Shown: positions 46,387 through 56,022, counted from the first letter of the stretch. The stretch is 64,000 nucleotides of DNA from Marinobacter sp. ANT_B65 (GCF_002407605.1 NZ_NXGV01000003.1:30895-94894), one strand, 5' to 3'. Program-made: numbers and translations. Notes: generated by a model from the letters alone, not told the origin.

Positions 46387-47412
46387 ATGCTACGTAAAAC
46401 CATTGCACTGTCCCTGTTGAGCGCCAGCCTGATAGCAACAAACGCCAATGCAGCCGACAAGCTCATCGTCAGCACATGGGGAGGAAGCTTCAAGGATCTG
46501 ATCGATAAAGCCATTGGTCAGGAGTTCACAAAGCAGACCGGTGTTGAGGTCGAATATGTCACAGGTGGCACTATCGACCGGCTGAACAAGGCCAAACTGG
46601 CAGGCACCGCCGAGAGCGATGTCACATTCACCACCTCACATGTGGGCTGGCTATACACCAATGATGGCCTGTTTGAAAAACTGGACATGAGCAGGATCCC
46701 CAACGCCAGTCACCTGGTGGACCAGGCCAGACTCAGCCCGAGCCATATCGGCGTCTGGGGTTATGTCTATACCATCGGCTACCGCCCGGACATGGTGCCT
46801 GAAGGCATCACCTTCGACAGCTGGAACGACCTGTGGAGCCCGGAACTGGAAGGTATGATCGCCTTCCCGGACTGGGATCCAAGCCACATCATTGCCGTAT
46901 CCGCCAAGCTGTCAGGTACAGATGCCGAGCATTGGGAACAGGGGCAGGACAAGCTCAAAGCACTGGTTCCCAATATAAAAGCTTTCTACACCAATGATGC
47001 CAACAGCCAGCAACTGATCGCCACCGGCGAAACTTCTGTACAGCTGCTGCTGTCGATGAACGCCTACCACATGATGGACGAAGGTGTGGACATCAAGCTG
47101 GCAATACCCAAGGAAGGCGCGGTACTTGGTGTCGATGCCATGGGTATCAACAAGGGCACAGAACAGGCCGACCTCGCGTACCAGTTCATGAATATCGCGC
47201 TGTCCCCGGAAGTTCAGGCCAACATCGCCAGAATCAACCGCGGCAGTCCGGTTGTTGACAATGCAAAAGTGGATCCCGAGATCGCCAAGCTACCGGGCAT
47301 GCTGACCACCGCAGATCAGTGGGGAGCCACTCTGGACACCGACGCCAGGCTGCGGGCTGAAAAGACCGCCGAATGGCGCAAGTGGTTCTCAGAAAACATT
47401 ATGGCGCACTGA
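46387..47412 (+). CDS. ABC transporter periplasmic binding protein (PotD-like)
   Basis: The 341-residue protein has a signal peptide ending at ANAAD and the polyamine-type binding fold (LIVSTWGGSFKDLIDKAIG; FDSWNDLWSPELEGMI; GVDAMGINKGTEQADLAYQFMN). It should deliver the ligand to the permeases that follow. AGGAG 8 bases before the ATG supports the start. A hairpin follows the stop codon. Confidence 0.92.
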   Translation: MLRKTIALSLLSASLIATNANAADKLIVSTWGGSFKDLIDKAIGQEFTKQTGVEVEYVTGGTIDRLNKAKLAGTAESDVTFTTSHVGWLYTNDGLFEKLDMSRIPNASHLVDQARLSPSHIGVWGYVYTIGYRPDMVPEGITFDSWNDLWSPELEGMIAFPDWDPSHIIAVSAKLSGTDAEHWEQGQDKLKALVPNIKAFYTNDANSQQLIATGETSVQLLLSMNAYHMMDEGVDIKLAIPKEGAVLGVDAMGINKGTEQADLAYQFMNIALSPEVQANIARINRGSPVVDNAKVDPEIAKLPGMLTTADQWGATLDTDARLRAEKTAEWRKWFSENIMAH

Positions 47413-47450
47413 GCGCCGGATTCGGCGCGGGGCCTGGCCTCGCGCCCTTT
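47413..47450 (+). other. Intercistronic hairpins after the binding-protein gene
   Basis: GCGCCG-GATT-CGGCGC (47413-47428) is a 6-bp stem, and a second GC-rich stem follows up to about 47450. Such hairpins between a binding-protein gene and its permease genes commonly protect the 5' mRNA and let the binding protein be made in excess. There is no T-run. Confidence 0.5.
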
Positions 47451-47510
47451 CCACAGTAACCCCATATTTCAGCAGCCATACCTGATGGCCTTTGTTCTTA
47501 CGGAAGCCCC

Positions 47511-48365
47511 ATGACTCAAAGACCCGCTTTTGTCCCCTGGTTCGTGCTACCTTCGGTTCTGACAGCACTCGGCCTGATGGTCGCGATGCTGACCGTACTT
47601 CAGTACAGCATACGCGCACATATTCCCGGTTCACTGGACGTTGGCGGCTATACCCTCGACAACTTTCAGGACCTGTACAAAAGCATCTATATCAACGCTT
47701 TTGTTACTACGGCCTGGCTCAGTATCAAAACGGCATTTTTCGGGCTTCTGCTCAGTTACCCACTGGCCTATGCCCTGGTACGAACACGCTCCGGCTGGAT
47801 GAAATCCACCATCCTGATCATCGCCATCACCCCGCTGTTCCTCGGTGAGGTGGTACGCACCTACTCCTGGATTATCGTGCTGGGCAACAGCGGATTCATC
47901 AATAGCGCCCTGCTTGCCATTGGCCTGATCGAAAAGCCTCTACAACTGATGTTCACCCAGACCGGCGTAGTATTGGCTCTGGTTCACGTCACCATGCCCA
48001 TAATGGTGCTGATGCTGGCGACCGGACTTTCCCACATAGATCCGGCCTACCGGCGGGCTGCCACCAGCCTGGGCGCCGGCCCCGTTCGCGCCTTTCTGAC
48101 CATCACCCTGCCGCTGTCACTTCCCGGCATTGTCGCCAGCCTTACCACTGCCTTCGCCTGGACCTTCAGCGCCTTTGCCACACCACAACTGATCGGTGGC
48201 GGCAAAGTCAGCACCGTTGCCACACTGGTGTATCAGCTCGGCTTTTCATCTCTGAACTTCCCGTTTGCCGCTGCACTGAGCATCGTCGGCCTGATACTAA
48301 CCGTTCTGCTGCTGGCCACATTCAAATGGATGACCCACTCACTGCAACGTGTAGGAGCCCACTGA
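47511..48365 (+). CDS. ABC transporter permease (PotB-type)
   Basis: This 284-residue permease has about six membrane helices and the EAA-like loop (AYRRAATSLGAGPVRAFLTITLPLSLPGI). It is the first of two permeases adjacent to the binding protein. Confidence 0.92.
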   Translation: MTQRPAFVPWFVLPSVLTALGLMVAMLTVLQYSIRAHIPGSLDVGGYTLDNFQDLYKSIYINAFVTTAWLSIKTAFFGLLLSYPLAYALVRTRSGWMKSTILIIAITPLFLGEVVRTYSWIIVLGNSGFINSALLAIGLIEKPLQLMFTQTGVVLALVHVTMPIMVLMLATGLSHIDPAYRRAATSLGAGPVRAFLTITLPLSLPGIVASLTTAFAWTFSAFATPQLIGGGKVSTVATLVYQLGFSSLNFPFAAALSIVGLILTVLLLATFKWMTHSLQRVGAH

Positions 48366-48366
48366 T

Positions 48367-49185
48367 ATGACCGGATCACAATACGAAAAATGGCTGGGAA
48401 TTTCTGGCCGCCTGCTCGTGGTACTGATTCTGGCGTTCGTGTTACTTCCAACGGTGGTCGTAACACTCTCCTCGTTCAGCAGCACATCCGTACTCTTCTT
48501 CCCGCCCAAGGGCTGGTCTCTGCGCTGGTTCGAGCGGGCAGTGAGTTACAACGACTTCAAACAGGGGTTTTACGCGGGACTGATCGTCACCGCCTGGGCA
48601 TCGACTCTTGCTGTGGTGATAGGCACCACCCTGGCCATTGCCATTACCCGCTATGAATTCCGCTGCAAGCGCATGCTCGAAGCAGTACTGCTGTCACCGC
48701 TGTTCATACCTCATTTCACTATTGGTCTGGGACTACTGATGCTGGTCGCTCAGCTCGACCTGGGGCGCGGATACCCACTAGTGATCTTCTGTCATATCGT
48801 GCTGGTACTGCCGTTTGTATTGCGCAGCCTGTTTGTGTCGCTACACAATCTGGAGCTGCGCCTTGAGCATGCCGCAGCCAGCCTGGGCGCATCACCGTTG
48901 CGAGTGGTGTGGACGGTGACCATACCACTGATGATTCCCGGACTCTTCGGTGGCTGGCTCTTTGCTGCAATCCTGTCATTCAACGAATTCACCGCGTCGA
49001 TGTTCGTGACTACACAGGCAACACAGACCCTGCCGGTAGCCATGTACAACTACGTGCGCGAATTTGCCGACCCGACCCTGGCCGCGATTTCAGTTATCTA
49101 CATTGCAGTCACTGCCACTCTGCTGATCCTGGCCAATCGCTTTTTAGGCCTGGGACGGGTGCTGAATGTGGAGGCATCACGCTGA
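48367..49185 (+). CDS. ABC transporter permease (PotC-type)
   Basis: The 272-residue permease has about six helices and an EAA loop (LEHAAASLGASPLRVVWTVTIPLMIPGL). It starts one base after the stop of the first permease gene, and together with the ATPase at 40.8 kb completes the importer. The ATPase is separated from its permeases by 5 kb. Confidence 0.92.
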   Translation: MTGSQYEKWLGISGRLLVVLILAFVLLPTVVVTLSSFSSTSVLFFPPKGWSLRWFERAVSYNDFKQGFYAGLIVTAWASTLAVVIGTTLAIAITRYEFRCKRMLEAVLLSPLFIPHFTIGLGLLMLVAQLDLGRGYPLVIFCHIVLVLPFVLRSLFVSLHNLELRLEHAAASLGASPLRVVWTVTIPLMIPGLFGGWLFAAILSFNEFTASMFVTTQATQTLPVAMYNYVREFADPTLAAISVIYIAVTATLLILANRFLGLGRVLNVEASR

Positions 49186-49283
49186 GGCAGAGGAGCAGCT
49201 GCACTTCGGTCAATTGTTTTGATCCCCCCGGCGCCATAGCCATACCAGTGGCGCTCAAACGGAATAGAAAAGGATAGACAGAT

Positions 49284-49958
49284 ATGACTTTCTCAATCGT
49301 CGGGCGATGCGCAAAGACAGGACAACTCGGTATTGCTATCAGCTCATCCAGCATTGCCGTGGGTGCTCGATGCCCCTGGCTCAGCAGCGGTGTCGGCGCC
49401 GTTTCCACACAGAACATCACCCTGCCGTCGCTGGGTACGGACGTGCTCCAACTACTGAAACAGGGTCTGTCCCCCGAACAGGCCCTGAGCAAGGCTATTT
49501 CCTGCGATGCTTACAGCGCTTACCGGCAGGTAACGGTACTTGACCATCACGGCAATACCGCTCACTTCAGTGGCAGCGAAACACTGGGATGCCACGCCGC
49601 CGTTGAAGGAACACAATGCGTTGGTGCCGGCAACATACTGGCGAACGAAAACGTCATCAGCACGCTGGTAGAAACCTTTGAAAACAGCGAGGGCGATCTG
49701 GGAGACCGGCTGATCGCGGCCATGCAGGCAGCGGCTTCAGCCGGGGGCGAAGCTGGCCCCGTGCACTCCGCCGCGATGATGATCGTAGATGAGGTCGAAT
49801 GGCCGGTGGTCAATCTGCGTGTGGATTGGGCAGATGAAAACCCCATTGGTGCACTGTCCCAGCTCTGGGACGACTACAAACCGCAGATGCAAGACTATAT
49901 CACTCGTGCCCTGGATCCTACCGAGGCCCCCGGTTACGGTGTTCCAGGAGCGGTATAA
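49284..49958 (+). CDS. DUF1028 domain-containing protein (Ntn-hydrolase-like)
   Basis: The 224-residue protein begins MTFSIVGRCAKTGQLGIAISSSSIAVGARCP, split as in DUF1028 proteins, and has TQNITLPSLG and VGAGNILA. The family is structurally related to Ntn hydrolases and is often found beside ArgE-type deacylases and ABC importers, as here. Catalytic activity is unproven. It lies 98 bases after the permease genes and abuts the deacylase start. Confidence 0.88.
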   Translation: MTFSIVGRCAKTGQLGIAISSSSIAVGARCPWLSSGVGAVSTQNITLPSLGTDVLQLLKQGLSPEQALSKAISCDAYSAYRQVTVLDHHGNTAHFSGSETLGCHAAVEGTQCVGAGNILANENVISTLVETFENSEGDLGDRLIAAMQAAASAGGEAGPVHSAAMMIVDEVEWPVVNLRVDWADENPIGALSQLWDDYKPQMQDYITRALDPTEAPGYGVPGAV

Positions 49959-51110
49959 ATGAACAGCAAAGATATTTTGTCGAAGCTTATCGCATTCGAT
50001 ACCACCAGCCGCGAGTCCAATCTGAAACTGATCGGGTTCGTTCAGGACTACCTTGATCAACTCGGAGTGTCCTGCGAACTGATCTTCAACGAGGAACGTA
50101 GCAAGGCAAACCTGTTTGCGACGCTGGGGCCGGACGACCGACCGGGAATCGTACTGTCTGGTCACACCGATGTGGTACCGGCAGATGGGCAGAACTGGTC
50201 TTTCGAACCCTTCAGACTCAGCGAACATGAAGGCAGGCTTTACGGCCGTGGCACAGCCGACATGAAAAGCTATATTGCATGCGTGCTCGCCGCCGTCCCC
50301 GGGATGCTTGATGACGGTCCGCTCAAGGTGCCCGTACACATCGCTCTATCCTACGACGAAGAGGTGGGATGTCTGGGGGTCCGCAGTTTGCTGGAGACAC
50401 TGGAGCAGCGCACCAATCGACCGAAACTGTGCATCATCGGCGAACCCACCGAACTGAAACCGGTACTCGGCCACAAGGGCAAGCTGGCAATGCGTTGTGA
50501 CGTCCATGGTGCGGCCTGCCACTCGGCCTACGCACCCGAAGGCGTCAATGCTATCGAGAATGCTGCCGACCTCATCGGCGAGCTAAAACGCATTGGCACT
50601 GAACTTCGCAATCCGGAGCTGTGCGATTCCCGCTTTGATCCGCCATTCACTACAGTGCAGACCGGAGTCATCAGCGGCGGCAAAGCACTGAACATCGTCC
50701 CCGACAATTGTCGTTTCGACTTCGAGATACGCGCTCTTCCTGCGCAAAACCCCAAAGAGGTTGCGCAAAAGCTGGAGCAATACGCCCTTGAACAGGTGTT
50801 GCCGAAAATGCATGCAGTGGATGCCAGCACCGATATTCAGTTTTCGGAGCTGTCATCCTATCCAGGACTGGTCACCAGTGCTGAAAGCGATGCAGCCAGC
50901 CTGGTTGCCGAAATCTGTGAATCCGGGGAGTTCTCCACCGTTGCCTTCGGTACCGAGGGTGGACTCTATGATGCGATCGGCATCCCCACGGTAATCTGCG
51001 GCCCGGGCAGTATGGATCAAGGGCATAAGCCAGACGAATTCATCACCATAGAACAACTTGAAGCCTGTGACGCGATGCTGGCACGCCTGACCAAACTGCT
51101 GCGTGCCTGA
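49959..51110 (+). CDS. M20 family deacylase, acetylornithine deacetylase-like
   Basis: The 383-residue zinc amidohydrolase has metal-ligand motifs SGHTDVVPADG (His, Asp), GRGTADMKSY, YDEEVGCLG (catalytic Glu pair), IGEPTELKPV and a C-terminal GPGSMDQGHKPDEF (His). It resembles ArgE but sits in a catabolic cluster and starts one base after the DUF1028 stop, so it is more likely to hydrolyse an imported N-acyl compound than to serve arginine synthesis. Confidence 0.9.
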   Translation: MNSKDILSKLIAFDTTSRESNLKLIGFVQDYLDQLGVSCELIFNEERSKANLFATLGPDDRPGIVLSGHTDVVPADGQNWSFEPFRLSEHEGRLYGRGTADMKSYIACVLAAVPGMLDDGPLKVPVHIALSYDEEVGCLGVRSLLETLEQRTNRPKLCIIGEPTELKPVLGHKGKLAMRCDVHGAACHSAYAPEGVNAIENAADLIGELKRIGTELRNPELCDSRFDPPFTTVQTGVISGGKALNIVPDNCRFDFEIRALPAQNPKEVAQKLEQYALEQVLPKMHAVDASTDIQFSELSSYPGLVTSAESDAASLVAEICESGEFSTVAFGTEGGLYDAIGIPTVICGPGSMDQGHKPDEFITIEQLEACDAMLARLTKLLRA

Positions 51111-51195
51111 TCTGTCCCAATCAAATATTCACCCTCCGCTGAACGGACAAAATGAACGGCGCCTTTAAGGCTGTCGACCTTTCGAACTGCCACAG

Positions 51196-51222
51196 AAACC
51201 GGAAAATCACGGTTTGTTTTTT
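51196..51222 (+). terminator. Intrinsic terminator after the deacylase gene
   Basis: AAACCG (51196-51201) pairs with CGGTTT (51210-51215) and is followed by GTTTTTTCC. It would end the ABC-DUF1028-deacylase transcript. The remaining gap 51111-51386 has no gene. Confidence 0.6.
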
Positions 51223-51386
51223 CCTAAGCTCTGGCTTCGAATTGCATGATGTTCAACAGCGGCGGCTTTGCTCAGACTTTACCTGTCGATGCGAGATGTA
51301 TTCTGAGTGACCGGCCTTTCCGAACGGCTGGCGATACAGAACACATCGGCCAAATAGTCAGGAGCAACCACCTTTAGGATATTCAC

Positions 51387-52637
51387 ATGTCAGTGGAAAA
51401 AATTAACACCTTAGTGATCGGTGCAGGACAAGCGGGAATTGCCATGAGCGAACACCTGTCCCAGATGGACGTGCCCCACGTGGTACTTGAGCGCAGCCGG
51501 ATCGCGGAACGCTGGCGCTCAGAGCGTTGGGATTCACTGGTAGCTAATGGTCCCGCCTGGCATGACCGCTTTCCCGGTCTGAAATTTGAAGGAGTGGATC
51601 CGGAGGCATTTCCACCGAAAGAGCGAGTGGCGGATTACTTTGAAGACTACGCGAGAATGCTGAACGCTCCTATTCGCACCGGCGTAAATGTCACAAAGGT
51701 TGTGCACAACGAGGGTCGCCCCGGCTTCACCGTAACCACCTCAGAGGGCGTTTTCGAAGCCGACAATGTGGTGGCCGCCACTGGCCCGTTCCAGCGCCCC
51801 AGATACCCGAATATCATTCCCGAGAGCAGCGGCATCCATCAGCTGCATTCCTCCAGCTACAAAAACCCGGGGCAACTGCCCGAAGGTGCCGTGCTGGTTG
51901 TGGGAGCAGGTGCCTCCGGCACTCAGATCGCTGAAGAGTTGCGGCAGTCCGGCAAGAAAGTCTACCTCTCTATCGGCGAGCACTACCGGCCGCCCCGCTC
52001 TTACCGTGGCCGAGACTATGTCTGGTGGCTCGGAGCCCTTGGACTATGGGATGAAGTCAAGATCACACCGAAAAAACAGCATGTGGCATTTGCAGTCAGC
52101 GGCTACGAAGGTGGCCGCACCGTGGACTTCCGCCGACTGGCTCAAATGGGCGTCAACCTGGTGGGAATTACCAAGTCCTGGAACGAGGGCGTGCTGGAAT
52201 TCCGGGATGGCCTGACAAAGAATATCGCCGAAGGTGACGAGGCCTATTTTGATGTTCTGCGTGAGGCCGATGCCTACATCGAACAGAACGGGCTGTCCTT
52301 CCCGCCAGAACCTGAAGCCTGGGAACTGCTGCCAGATCCGGACTGCCTCAAGCAGCCTGTTCTTAGCCTTAACGTAGAAGAAGCCGGCATCACGACCGTT
52401 CTTTGGGCTACAGGCTTCGAGTTTGATTACAGTTGGCTGCAGGTGAACGCGTTCGATAACAACGGGCAGCCATTTCACAAACGTGGCATCAGCGCAGAAA
52501 GTGGTATCTACTTCCTCGGCCTGCCGAACCTCGTCAACCGCGCCTCCTCATTTATTTACGGAGTCTGGCATGACGCAAAATACATCGCCGACCATATCGT
52601 CATTCAAAACGGTTACATGAATTACGAGAAGCCTTGA
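51387..52637 (+). CDS. Flavin-containing monooxygenase-like protein
   Basis: The 416-residue protein has an FAD motif VIGAGQAGIAMSEHL near residue 10, an NADPH motif VVGAGASGTQIAEEL near residue 171, and the FMO-type connector WRSERWDSLVANGP. It is in the CzcO/FMO group that oxygenates N- or S-containing or carbonyl substrates. It is transcribed from its own promoter after a terminator and followed by a hydroxyacid oxidase 104 bases later. Confidence 0.88.
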   Translation: MSVEKINTLVIGAGQAGIAMSEHLSQMDVPHVVLERSRIAERWRSERWDSLVANGPAWHDRFPGLKFEGVDPEAFPPKERVADYFEDYARMLNAPIRTGVNVTKVVHNEGRPGFTVTTSEGVFEADNVVAATGPFQRPRYPNIIPESSGIHQLHSSSYKNPGQLPEGAVLVVGAGASGTQIAEELRQSGKKVYLSIGEHYRPPRSYRGRDYVWWLGALGLWDEVKITPKKQHVAFAVSGYEGGRTVDFRRLAQMGVNLVGITKSWNEGVLEFRDGLTKNIAEGDEAYFDVLREADAYIEQNGLSFPPEPEAWELLPDPDCLKQPVLSLNVEEAGITTVLWATGFEFDYSWLQVNAFDNNGQPFHKRGISAESGIYFLGLPNLVNRASSFIYGVWHDAKYIADHIVIQNGYMNYEKP

Positions 52638-52741
52638 TATCCCAATAAAGGTGATAGCACCAGCCCGTCAAACACAAGCCGCTTTATCCGCATGATCTGG
52701 CGGCTTGTTTTTATCCACGCTTCAAAAGGTAGCGCCAATTT

Positions 52742-53902
52742 ATGGCTGAGATCACCTGTATTGAAGACCTGCGAGTGCTGGCGAAAAAGCGCGTGCCACG
52801 CATGTTCTATGACTATGTCGATGGTGGTTCCTGGACCGAATCCACTTACCGTGCCAACGAGACGGATTTTCAACACATCAGGTTTAGGCAACGCGTGGCT
52901 TGCGACATCACCCGGCGCACGACCGAAACCACTATGCTTGGCCAACCGGTAGCCATGCCCGTTGCCATTGCACCAACCGGCCTGACCGGAATGCAGCATG
53001 CCGATGGCGAAATGCTGGCTGCACGGGCAGCAAAGACCTTCGGCATCCCCTTCACCCTCTCGACCATGAGCATCTGCTCTATCGAAGCAGTCTCTGCAGC
53101 AACGGGATTACACCCCTTCTGGTTTCAGGTGTACGTCACCCGGGATCGCAGCTTTACCGCCGACCTGATTGAGCGCGCCCGCCGTGCCCACTGCTCTGCG
53201 CTGATGGTAACCATGGATCTACAGGTGTTCGGGCAACGGCACAAAGACATCAGGAACGGGCTCTCCGTGCCACCAAAACCCACACTGGGCAACATCCTGA
53301 ACATCGCCACCAAATTGCGCTGGTGTATTGGCATGCTGGGCACAAAAAATCGTCAGTTTGGTAATATCCTCGGTCACGCCAAAGGCGTCGACAGTATCTC
53401 CTCACTGGTAGACTGGACCAAAGAGCAGTTTGATCCCACCCTGTCCTGGCAGGATGTGGAATGGATCAAAAAACGCTGGGGCGGCAAGCTGATCGTCAAG
53501 GGTATTCTCGACCCCGAAGATGCCCGGCGCGCAGTTGAAGCCGGTGCCGATGCAATCGTTGTTTCCAACCATGGAGGCCGACAACTGGACGGCGCACCGT
53601 CCTCCATCACCGCATTACCCGCTATTGTCGATGCGGTTGGCAGACAGGTGGAAGTTCACCTGGACGGCGGTATCCGCTCCGGTCAGGATGTTCTCAAGGC
53701 AACCGCACTGGGTGCCAAAGGCACCTTTATTGGCCGGGCCATGCTTTATGGGCTGGGCGCACAAGGCGAACAGGGTGTCGCAAGGGCTCTGGATATCATC
53801 TACAACGAACTGGACCTGTCTATGGCATTTTGCGGCAAAACCGACATCCGGGAAGTTGATCGAAACATTCTCTTCAAGGAGAACCGGATATCGGATTTTT
53901 AA
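52742..53902 (+). CDS. FMN-dependent alpha-hydroxyacid oxidase/dehydrogenase (LldD-like)
   Basis: The 386-residue TIM-barrel flavoenzyme has the family catalytic set: YDYVDGG with the N-terminal Tyr, WFQVYV, LIVKGIL (Lys), SNHGGRQLDG (catalytic His and Arg) and DGGIRSG. It oxidises an L-2-hydroxyacid such as lactate or a product of the pathway upstream. Length is close to LldD (396). Confidence 0.92.
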   Translation: MAEITCIEDLRVLAKKRVPRMFYDYVDGGSWTESTYRANETDFQHIRFRQRVACDITRRTTETTMLGQPVAMPVAIAPTGLTGMQHADGEMLAARAAKTFGIPFTLSTMSICSIEAVSAATGLHPFWFQVYVTRDRSFTADLIERARRAHCSALMVTMDLQVFGQRHKDIRNGLSVPPKPTLGNILNIATKLRWCIGMLGTKNRQFGNILGHAKGVDSISSLVDWTKEQFDPTLSWQDVEWIKKRWGGKLIVKGILDPEDARRAVEAGADAIVVSNHGGRQLDGAPSSITALPAIVDAVGRQVEVHLDGGIRSGQDVLKATALGAKGTFIGRAMLYGLGAQGEQGVARALDIIYNELDLSMAFCGKTDIREVDRNILFKENRISDF

Positions 53903-54269
53903 GCGTACCAGTGCGGATTGCTATTTTTTTGGAGCAACCTTGTTAATGGATAATTTAAATACCGTACCCCATATAACGTGCACCACCCTACCAATTGCAG
54001 GTTCCATGGCCGCAACAGCCCCCTGTTATAAAGCGCTAAAACCAATCCTTTCGATATGGTTGGCTGATATAGTATCTATTCGAGAGCACCGGGGAAGCCT
54101 GGAATCATGCAACTCGGGGGCTTTGTCATCACAATCACGAACGGCCCCAAATGGGGCTCATAGAAATTATTCTTTAACAGAAACTGGCCATGATGGCCTG
54201 AAGTCTACTTTTGAACCCTGCAAAAAATGGGGGGTTAGCAGCTGACAGCAATTAGCGAACAGGAGTCGC
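53903..54269. other. AT-rich intergenic region with small inverted repeats
   Basis: The 367-base gap has no convincing gene. It contains GCCCCA-AA-TGGGGC (54144-54157) and GGCCA-TGA-TGGCC (54186-54198). Either may be the end of the oxidase transcript or a regulatory dyad for the following TRAP binding protein. Confidence 0.4.
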
Positions 54270-55262
54270 ATGATGAACCGCCTTATCCGCCCCACTCTGC
54301 TGGGACTCATTACTCTCTTACTACCCATGTTTTTGTGGGCCGAACCACAGCCACTGGTGTTCTCCCACGTTGTCTCACCCAATACGCCCAAAGGTAAGAT
54401 GGCGGAGATGTTCAAATCGATGATCGAGAGCAAGATGGGCGACCGGTTCGAGATAGTCATATACCCCAACTCCGATCTGATGGATGACGACGAAGCCGTC
54501 TCTGCCATCGCTGAAGGCCGCATTCATTTTGCAGCACCGTCACTGTCCAAATTTGAAGCCTATACCCAGAAACTTAAAGTCTTCGATCTGCCCTTTTTGT
54601 TTCGGGACATTGAAGCCGTGAACCGCTTCCAGAAGAGCCCCACCGGCCAGAGCCTGCTGACCAGCATGGACAGCCAGGGCATCCTGGGGCTTGGTTATCT
54701 GCACAACGGCCTCAAGCAATTGACCGCCGATCGCCCGTTCACCCAGCCAGGCGACCTGGCTGGTCTGCGTTTTCGCACCATGAACTCGGATGTACTGATC
54801 AAACAGTTCGAGCTGCTCAATGCAGAAGCGGTACCCATGGCATTTTCCGAGGTTTATAGCGCGCTCGCCGAACAACGCATTCAGGGGCAGGAAAACACCT
54901 GGTCCAACATTTATTCCAAAGCCTTCTACGAACACCAGCCCTATATGATGATATCCAACCACGGCGTACTGGATTACATGCTGATCACAAATTCGGATTT
55001 CTGGAAGGAATTGAACGAAGAAGACCGCGACATGTTCCGCTACGCTCTGGAGATGGCGCTGAAATACGGCAACGCTGTGGCCAAGGCTAAAAGCGCCAAC
55101 GACAAAATTGAACTGACCAGCATGAAAAGCATCTCCGTATTCAAACCCTCAGCCTCCGAGCTGGCCACCTGGCAGACCGCCATGCAACCCTTGTGGGCCA
55201 GCTACGAAGATTTGATTGGTGAGAATATTATTCAGGCTGCCCGGCAAGCCAGTCGGCACTAA
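54270..55262 (+). CDS. TRAP transporter substrate-binding protein (DctP family), no adjacent permeases
   Basis: The 330-residue protein has a signal peptide ending near LWAE and the DctP fold with GLRFRTMNSDVLIKQFELLNAEAVPMAFSEVYSAL, split by the ligand loop, and RIQGQENT. No dctQ or dctM genes follow; it may work with the permeases at 33.7-35.4 kb or with a remote set, or act as a sensor component. Starts ATGATG, so 54270 or 54273. Confidence 0.9.
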   Translation: MMNRLIRPTLLGLITLLLPMFLWAEPQPLVFSHVVSPNTPKGKMAEMFKSMIESKMGDRFEIVIYPNSDLMDDDEAVSAIAEGRIHFAAPSLSKFEAYTQKLKVFDLPFLFRDIEAVNRFQKSPTGQSLLTSMDSQGILGLGYLHNGLKQLTADRPFTQPGDLAGLRFRTMNSDVLIKQFELLNAEAVPMAFSEVYSALAEQRIQGQENTWSNIYSKAFYEHQPYMMISNHGVLDYMLITNSDFWKELNEEDRDMFRYALEMALKYGNAVAKAKSANDKIELTSMKSISVFKPSASELATWQTAMQPLWASYEDLIGENIIQAARQASRH

Positions 55263-55306
55263 AGCGGGTACTCAGACAACCAGGCTGACAGAGGGGTACA
55301 CATGCG

Positions 55307-55546
55307 GTGAAAGAGCTAGGTATTCAGGTTCGCCGAGTTGGCATTTCGATGAATGTGAATAGTGAAGGAGAGCTGAATTATACCGCCCGCTTTATGTTTG
55401 CCGGGGCATTGGCTTTATCTGTCCGGGGAACCATTGATGTGGAGGAATTGATCCTGTCGTGCTCTGGCTGGCTCTGCCGTGCTGCACGAGCGCTGAAAGG
55501 CAGAACAACTAGCGTAGACCGGCAACTCGAGAGGGCTTTGCAATGA
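55307..55546 (+). CDS. Small protein paralogous to the interrupted gene at 12535 (module copy 2)
   Basis: The 79-residue frame starts at GTG 55307; an in-frame stop at 55286 prevents a longer start. It corresponds to the C-terminal half of the 12535-12972 gene (IDVEELI..CSGWLCRAARALKGR..VDRQLE). No signal peptide or known domain. The stop overlaps the start of the lipoprotein gene by 4 bases. It could be a complete short version or a 5'-truncated copy. Confidence 0.6.
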   Translation: MKELGIQVRRVGISMNVNSEGELNYTARFMFAGALALSVRGTIDVEELILSCSGWLCRAARALKGRTTSVDRQLERALQ

Positions 55547-56022
55547 ATTTGGAGGTATACCGAAAGACAGCTCTGGCGACGCCCCTATTGCTATTGGTCG
55601 GGTGTGCCGCTTTGCAGTCAGCACCTCACTCACAAACAAAAGATATGCTCGACACCTATCAGCACATGGTGACCGATCTATCAGAGACACCTACGTTTGC
55701 AACCTATGAGCGCTACCTATCACAGGAGTTGGTGGAGCAAATTCACTCTGAACTCTCCGGTGACCTGGATCAGCATGTGGAGTTTCTTGCTCCACCGTTC
55801 TGGTTTGATGCCGTTTCGAAAACCCATCAGGGCCTCGTCGATGACAGGACCTGCTTGGTTGTTAATGGTGTGTCAGTGGATGGAGAACTTATCAGCGCGG
55901 CTCTTGAGTACGTTGATCGGGATGAGATGATGAAGATCAGGGCAGTGGAAATAGGTCTGTACGAGCCTGACGAAAGCTTGCCTGATAACGTATGGTGTCC
56001 GGTTCGGGCAGACGAGTTCTAG
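55543..56022 (+). CDS. Lipoprotein, 159 residues (module copy 2)
   Basis: The protein has a signal peptide with a lipobox (LLVGC) and an acidic body. It shares CLVVNGVSVD, a late CP and overall length with the lipoprotein at 12975-13454, and both follow the same small protein. Function unknown. It is coupled to the upstream gene by an ATGA overlap. Confidence 0.75.
   Translation: MNLEVYRKTALATPLLLLVGCAALQSAPHSQTKDMLDTYQHMVTDLSETPTFATYERYLSQELVEQIHSELSGDLDQHVEFLAPPFWFDAVSKTHQGLVDDRTCLVVNGVSVDGELISAALEYVDRDEMMKIRAVEIGLYEPDESLPDNVWCPVRADEF

Noticed and set aside
53946..54245. Frame of about 100 codons in the gap before the TRAP binding protein
   Set aside because: Composition is not protein-like and it continues an out-of-frame shadow of the oxidase gene.
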